Shown here piece by piece: positions 4,398 to 7,227 of a stretch of 7,227 nucleotides of DNA. The stretch covers positions 1 to 7,227 of the forward strand of contig CANRKS010000051.1 in NCBI GenBank assembly GCA_947631285.1, written 5' to 3'. Positions within the stretch are counted from its first letter, which is position 1. Every line of letters begins with the position of its first letter. Position numbers and translations under genes: made by a program. The stretch comes from an uncultured Bacilli bacterium (lineage in GTDB: Bacteria > Bacillota_I > Bacilli_A > RF39 > UBA660). Under the pieces are notes generated by a model. That model did no database searches, was not told where the DNA came from, and saw nothing but the letters and a program-made list of their open reading frames with translations.

Positions 4398-6335
4398 ATG
4401 AAAAAATATCTCGGTTTAATTATCATATTTACCTTTTTATTAGGAAGATGCTTTTATTTAAATACTTTAAAGAAAGATGATTATGTCAAAAAATTAGAAG
4501 CTAAAACAATTAATTATGTTTCTGGTAGTAGTGCTCCCAGGGGAAGAATCCTTGATCGTAATGGAAAAGTACTCGTGGATAATACGGGGAAGAAAACGGT
4601 TTTTTATACTAAGCTAAAAAATGTGACAGTTGATGATGAGATTAAAATTGCCCAAAAATTAGCTAGTATTATTAGTATTGAAGTTAATGATAAAGCTTTA
4701 AAAAAATATTGGCTCATAACCCATAATAATGGAGATGACTTAATAACTAGGGAAGAATATGAATTATATAAAAAGCGAAAATTAAGTAGTAAAGAATTAA
4801 AAAGTTTAAAAGAAGAAAGAGTAAAAGAAGAAGATTTAAATAATTTAAGTGATTTAGAAAAGAAGAGTGCCACTATTTATGATTTAATGAATAAAGGGTA
4901 TTCTTATGAAAAAAAATTAATTTTAAAAGGCTTAACTGATTTAGAATATAGTCAGCTAATAGATGAAAATATTAAAGGTATTACGACGGAACTTACTTGG
5001 GAGAGGATTTATAACTATCAAGATACTTTAAAAGATATATTTGGAACGATAGGATATATTCCTGAAGAAAAGAAAGATGAGTATCTAAAAAAAGGATATA
5101 ATTTAGATGATATAGTAGGATTAAGTTATTTAGAAAGCGAATATGAAGATTATTTAAAGGGAAAGAAAGATTTATATAAAGTTAATAGTGATAATACTTT
5201 AACTTTAATAGAAGAAGGAAAAAGAGGAAATGATTTAATATTAGCTATTGATATAGATGTGCAATTAAAATTAGAAGAGATTTTAAAAGAAAACATTTTG
5301 CTTGCTAAAAAGAGAAGTAATACAGATTTTTTTACCGAAAGTTATAGTATAGTAGGAAATCCTCAAACGGGAGAAATTTTAGCTTTAAGTGGTCAAAAGT
5401 TAATTGATGAAAAAAATGAAGTTTTTAAAAGTGTTAATACTAATTTAATTAGTACATCATATACCGTGGGTTCAGTAGTTAAAATGGCTACTTTAAGTAC
5501 AGGTTATAAATATGGAATTATTGATATTGGTACTTCAGTTACTGATAGTTGTATTAAACTTTATCAAGTACCAATTAAATGTAGTTATAAAAATTTAGGA
5601 CGAGTTAATGATTTAACAGCTATTAGTAGAAGTAGTAATTACTATCAGTTTAATATTGCCATTGGGCTTACTCAGCAAAAATACAAATACAATATGGTCT
5701 TAAATACTAGTGAAGAAGATTTTAACAAATTTAGAAATATGTATCAAGAATATGGTTTAGGTGCTTTAACGGGAATTGATCTTCCTAATGAAGTAGTGGG
5801 AATAAAGGGAAGCCTTACCTCAAGTGATTTGCTTCTTAATTTAAGTATTGGTCAATATGATACTTATACTCCGGTCGAATTATTTCAATATGTAAGTACC
5901 ATTGCGAATTCTGGCAAAAGACAAAAGCCACAACTTTTAAGGGAAGTAAAAAATGAAGAAGAGATAATTTGGCAAAATAATTTTCCTATTATAAATGAAG
6001 TTAGTCTAGATGGTAAATATTTAGATAGATTAAAGGAAGCTATGCATTTAGCTACCACCAATGGTACGGCTCGGGGTTATATTGAAAGTAGTTATAATCC
6101 TGCGGGTAAAACGGGAACTAGTGAAACATTTATCGATAGTAATGGTGATGGTATCATGGATACTAAAACAACTTCTATTGCTTTTGTTGGATTTGCTCCT
6201 TACGATGATCCTTTATATAGCATTGTAGTCTTAGCGCCAAATATTTATGTTTCAAAAGAATATAATTATAGTAAAGTATATATTACGCGCTATATTTCTA
6301 AAAGTATAATGAACTTTCTCTTTGAAAAAGTATAA
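4398..6335 (+). CDS. class B penicillin-binding protein (PBP2 / PBP2b-like transpeptidase)
   Basis: D,D-transpeptidase that cross-links peptidoglycan on the outer face of the membrane; no glycosyltransferase domain is present. A single N-terminal transmembrane anchor (about residues 4-20) precedes the dimerisation/pedestal domain, which begins with APRGRILDRNGKVLVDN (46-62) and contains a long charged helical region (about 95-260, with EKKLILKGL). The transpeptidase domain carries all three active-site motifs: S359-V-V-K362 (nucleophile Ser359), S412-S-N414 and K571-T-G-T574. Length (645) is typical. The pedestal style and the linkage to rpmG recall the elongation-type PbpA/PBP2b group of Bacilli rather than FtsI, but rodA/mreBCD are not in view and no PASTA domains follow. 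Odd feature: residues 580-588 read DSNGDGIMD, an EF-hand/dockerin-like DxNxDGxxD loop just after KTGT. The SD GGTGGA is only four bases from ATG. The 3' end contains the rpmG -35 box. Confidence 0.95.
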   Translation: MKKYLGLIIIFTFLLGRCFYLNTLKKDDYVKKLEAKTINYVSGSSAPRGRILDRNGKVLVDNTGKKTVFYTKLKNVTVDDEIKIAQKLASIISIEVNDKALKKYWLITHNNGDDLITREEYELYKKRKLSSKELKSLKEERVKEEDLNNLSDLEKKSATIYDLMNKGYSYEKKLILKGLTDLEYSQLIDENIKGITTELTWERIYNYQDTLKDIFGTIGYIPEEKKDEYLKKGYNLDDIVGLSYLESEYEDYLKGKKDLYKVNSDNTLTLIEEGKRGNDLILAIDIDVQLKLEEILKENILLAKKRSNTDFFTESYSIVGNPQTGEILALSGQKLIDEKNEVFKSVNTNLISTSYTVGSVVKMATLSTGYKYGIIDIGTSVTDSCIKLYQVPIKCSYKNLGRVNDLTAISRSSNYYQFNIAIGLTQQKYKYNMVLNTSEEDFNKFRNMYQEYGLGALTGIDLPNEVVGIKGSLTSSDLLLNLSIGQYDTYTPVELFQYVSTIANSGKRQKPQLLREVKNEEEIIWQNNFPIINEVSLDGKYLDRLKEAMHLATTNGTARGYIESSYNPAGKTGTSETFIDSNGDGIMDTKTTSIAFVGFAPYDDPLYSIVVLAPNIYVSKEYNYSKVYITRYISKSIMNFLFEKV

Positions 6336-6349
6336 AAACCTGATATAAT
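6322..6349 (+). promoter_or_regulatory. predicted strong promoter of rpmG-efp (extended -10)
   Basis: TTGAAA (6322-6327) lies 16 bases before a perfect TATAAT (6344-6349), and TGA (6341-6343) completes the extended -10 motif. The -35 box is inside the last codons of the PBP gene. Initiation near 6356 would give a leader of about 21 bases containing AGGAGG. This suits a constitutive translation operon. No terminator is visible after the PBP gene, so read-through from it is also possible. Confidence 0.75.
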
Positions 6350-6376
6350 ATGGTGGTTAAGTGAGGAGGATTTTAA

Positions 6377-6541
6377 ATGGCTAAAAATGAAAATCGTAAT
6401 TTTGTAAATCTACGTTGTACAGAATGTGGAATGGAATTACGTCCAACTAGTAAAAACAAAAAGAATAATCCTGAACGTTTAGAAATTAAAAAATATTGTC
6501 CTAAATGTCGTAAAACTGTTGTCGCAAAAGAGAAAAAATAA
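6377..6541 (+). CDS. rpmG: 50S ribosomal protein L33 (zinc-ribbon form)
   Basis: Ribosomal protein bL33 of the large subunit, located near the E site. The 54-residue, Lys-rich product begins [19 protein letters not shown]. It has two CxxC pairs (C14/C17 and C41/C44), the zinc-binding 'C+' type that many Firmicutes replace with a cysteine-free paralogue under zinc limitation. The start is certain: AGGAGG (6364-6369) seven bases before ATG. It is the first gene of a two-gene operon, with efp following 17 bp later. In many Bacilli rpmG also lies close to a PBP2-type gene, as here. Confidence 0.96.
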   Translation: MAKNENRNFVNLRCTECGMELRPTSKNKKNNPERLEIKKYCPKCRKTVVAKEKK

Positions 6542-6558
6542 TTAGGAAGGAGTAAACA

Positions 6559-7119
6559 ATGAATATTAATATTAATGATATTAAAAATGGCATGACGGTT
6601 ATTATTGATGGTAACTTATGCTTAATTCAAGAATTCCAACATGTTAAACCTGGTAAGGGTCCAGCATTTGTTAGAATTAAATTAAAAAATTTAAGAACTG
6701 GTTCAATTGTTGAACAAACTTTTAATACTAATATTAAAATAACAAGAGCTCATATCGATAAAAGTAAAGTTCAATATCTTTATGCTAGTGGAGATAATCT
6801 AGTATTTATGAATAATGAAACTTATGAACAAGTAGAAGTACCAAGAAAAATCCTCGGTGAAGATGCTCTTTTTATTAAAGAAGGTATCGATATTTCTATT
6901 GATTTTTATGAAGGCGAAATTATCGGAATTACTTTACCAGAAAAAGTTGAATATACCGTAGTGGAAACTAGTGAAGCTGTAAAAGGCAATACCGCGACTA
7001 ATGCTCAAAAAGATGCGAAAATAGAAACGGGTAAAGTAATAAAAGTCCCTTTATTTATTAATGAAGGAGAAAAGATTTTAGTAACTACTAAAGATGGTAA
7101 ATATGCAGGAAGAGCTTAG
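6559..7119 (+). CDS. efp: translation elongation factor P
   Basis: EF-P binds between the P and E sites of ribosomes stalled on polyproline stretches and promotes peptide-bond formation. The 186-residue protein has the full family length: an N-terminal KOW-like domain (about 1-63) followed by two OB-fold domains (about 66-128 and 130-186). The tip loop reads HVKPGKGPAF, with K33 in PGKG at the position of E. coli K34 and B. subtilis K32, the site of lysine modification where one exists. Other family landmarks are FMNNETYEQ, LPEKVEYTVVET, a VKGNTA segment and VKVPLFI-like KVPLFINEGE. The SD AAGGAG (6547-6552) lies six bases before ATG. It is second in the rpmG-efp operon; the message ends at a terminator overlapping its TAG stop, the only non-TAA stop in the window. 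No modification-enzyme gene is visible nearby. Confidence 0.97.
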   Translation: MNININDIKNGMTVIIDGNLCLIQEFQHVKPGKGPAFVRIKLKNLRTGSIVEQTFNTNIKITRAHIDKSKVQYLYASGDNLVFMNNETYEQVEVPRKILGEDALFIKEGIDISIDFYEGEIIGITLPEKVEYTVVETSEAVKGNTATNAQKDAKIETGKVIKVPLFINEGEKILVTTKDGKYAGRA

Positions 7120-7130
7120 GCTCTTTTTTT
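7110..7130 (+). terminator. rho-independent terminator of rpmG-efp
   Basis: AAGAGC (7110-7115) pairs with GCTCTT (7120-7125) around the tetraloop TTAG, and T residues run from 7124 to 7130, with more after one C. The loop contains the TAG stop codon of efp (7117-7119), so the hairpin begins within the last sense codons. Confidence 0.88.
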
Positions 7131-7154
7131 CTTTTAATTAACTATTTCATAGAC

Positions 7155-7186
7155 TGAATTAAATTCAAAAAGCCCGGTAGTGAATT
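7155..7186. repeat. overlapping TGAATT/AATTCA inverted repeats after efp
   Basis: TGAATT (7155-7160) and AATTCA (7162-7167) form a 13-base palindrome centred on one A; a second TGAATT (7181-7186) can pair with the same AATTCA across a 13-base loop. The loop holds the only GC-rich run nearby (GCCCGG). No gene is supported on either strand from 7131 to the window end. This may be an operator or leader for a gene beyond the edge, or chance. Confidence 0.3.
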
Positions 7187-7227
7187 AAAAAAATATATTT
7201 AAGACTAAAGTACCGTAAAATAAGGGA

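Noticed and set aside
4398..4460. Possible lipobox (LLGRC, Cys18) in the PBP N-terminus
   Set aside because: The residue before Cys is Arg, which does not fit signal peptidase II sites. A transmembrane anchor is the normal arrangement for class B PBPs.
4604..4873. 89-codon open frame on the minus strand
   Set aside because: It lies wholly inside the PBP pedestal-domain coding region and its Ser/Phe/Leu-rich product mirrors the Lys/Glu/Asp-rich sense strand. No SD or family resemblance is apparent, and the PBP frame has clear motifs.
1..7227. Mycoplasma-type code (TGA = Trp)
   Set aside because: Trp codons checked in several genes are TGG and none of the coding frames is broken by TGA. The absence of TGA stops among about ten genes is explained by AT bias toward TAA.
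1..7227. Mobile elements, CRISPR arrays, tRNA or rRNA genes
   Set aside because: No transposase, regularly spaced repeats, cloverleaf or rRNA-like stretches were seen. The only sizeable direct repeat is the pilin coding block.

Overview
The window looks like a chromosomal segment of a low-GC, walled relative of the Firmicutes (Bacilli, or an uncultured lineage between Bacilli and Mollicutes). The evidence is the strongly AT-biased codon use, Shine-Dalgarno (SD) sites of the AGGTG/AGGAGG type, sigma-A-like promoters, hairpin/U-tract terminators, a class B penicillin-binding protein, and an nfo/DUF2624 pair and a PBP/rpmG linkage that resemble Bacillus-type gene orders. Every Trp I checked is TGG and no CDS is interrupted by TGA, so the Mycoplasma code (table 4) is not supported. 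All visible stops are TAA except one TAG (efp). No species can be named from the sequence alone.

Layout. At 1-143 is the probable 3' end of an unidentified membrane protein, overlapped by a possible terminator. At 157-957 is a ZIP-family (GufA-like) metal transporter, followed 31 bp later by a 327-residue type IV pilin-like protein with probable Ig-like ectodomains (989-1972). A strong predicted promoter (1984-2012) then drives two small, tandemly duplicated pilin-like genes (2042-2575 and 2586-3071), closed by a clear terminator (3063-3092). A second promoter precedes nfo (3161-4063), endonuclease IV. Its 3' end overlaps a convergent minus-strand DUF2624-like gene (4054-4314). Divergent from that gene is a class B PBP (4398-6335). 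Its last codons carry the -35 box of an extended -10 promoter for rpmG-efp (6377-7119), which ends at a terminator overlapping the efp stop. The last 97 bases hold no gene I can support, only short inverted repeats.

How the genes relate. There are three functional blocks: cell-surface pilin-like proteins (three genes), base-excision repair (nfo), and housekeeping (cell-wall transpeptidase, ribosomal protein L33, EF-P). No pilus assembly ATPase, platform protein or prepilin peptidase lies in the window, so the pilins depend on machinery elsewhere. The part most worth a second look is the three-pilin cluster: two small pilins share an identical 28-residue N-terminal segment that is still about 93 % identical in DNA, and they sit beside a much larger pilin-like protein with a cysteine-containing, Ig-like C-terminal half. 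Several gene starts are placed by SD spacing downstream of the longest possible open frame (TTG 157, ATG 2586, ATG 3161, ATG 4314).
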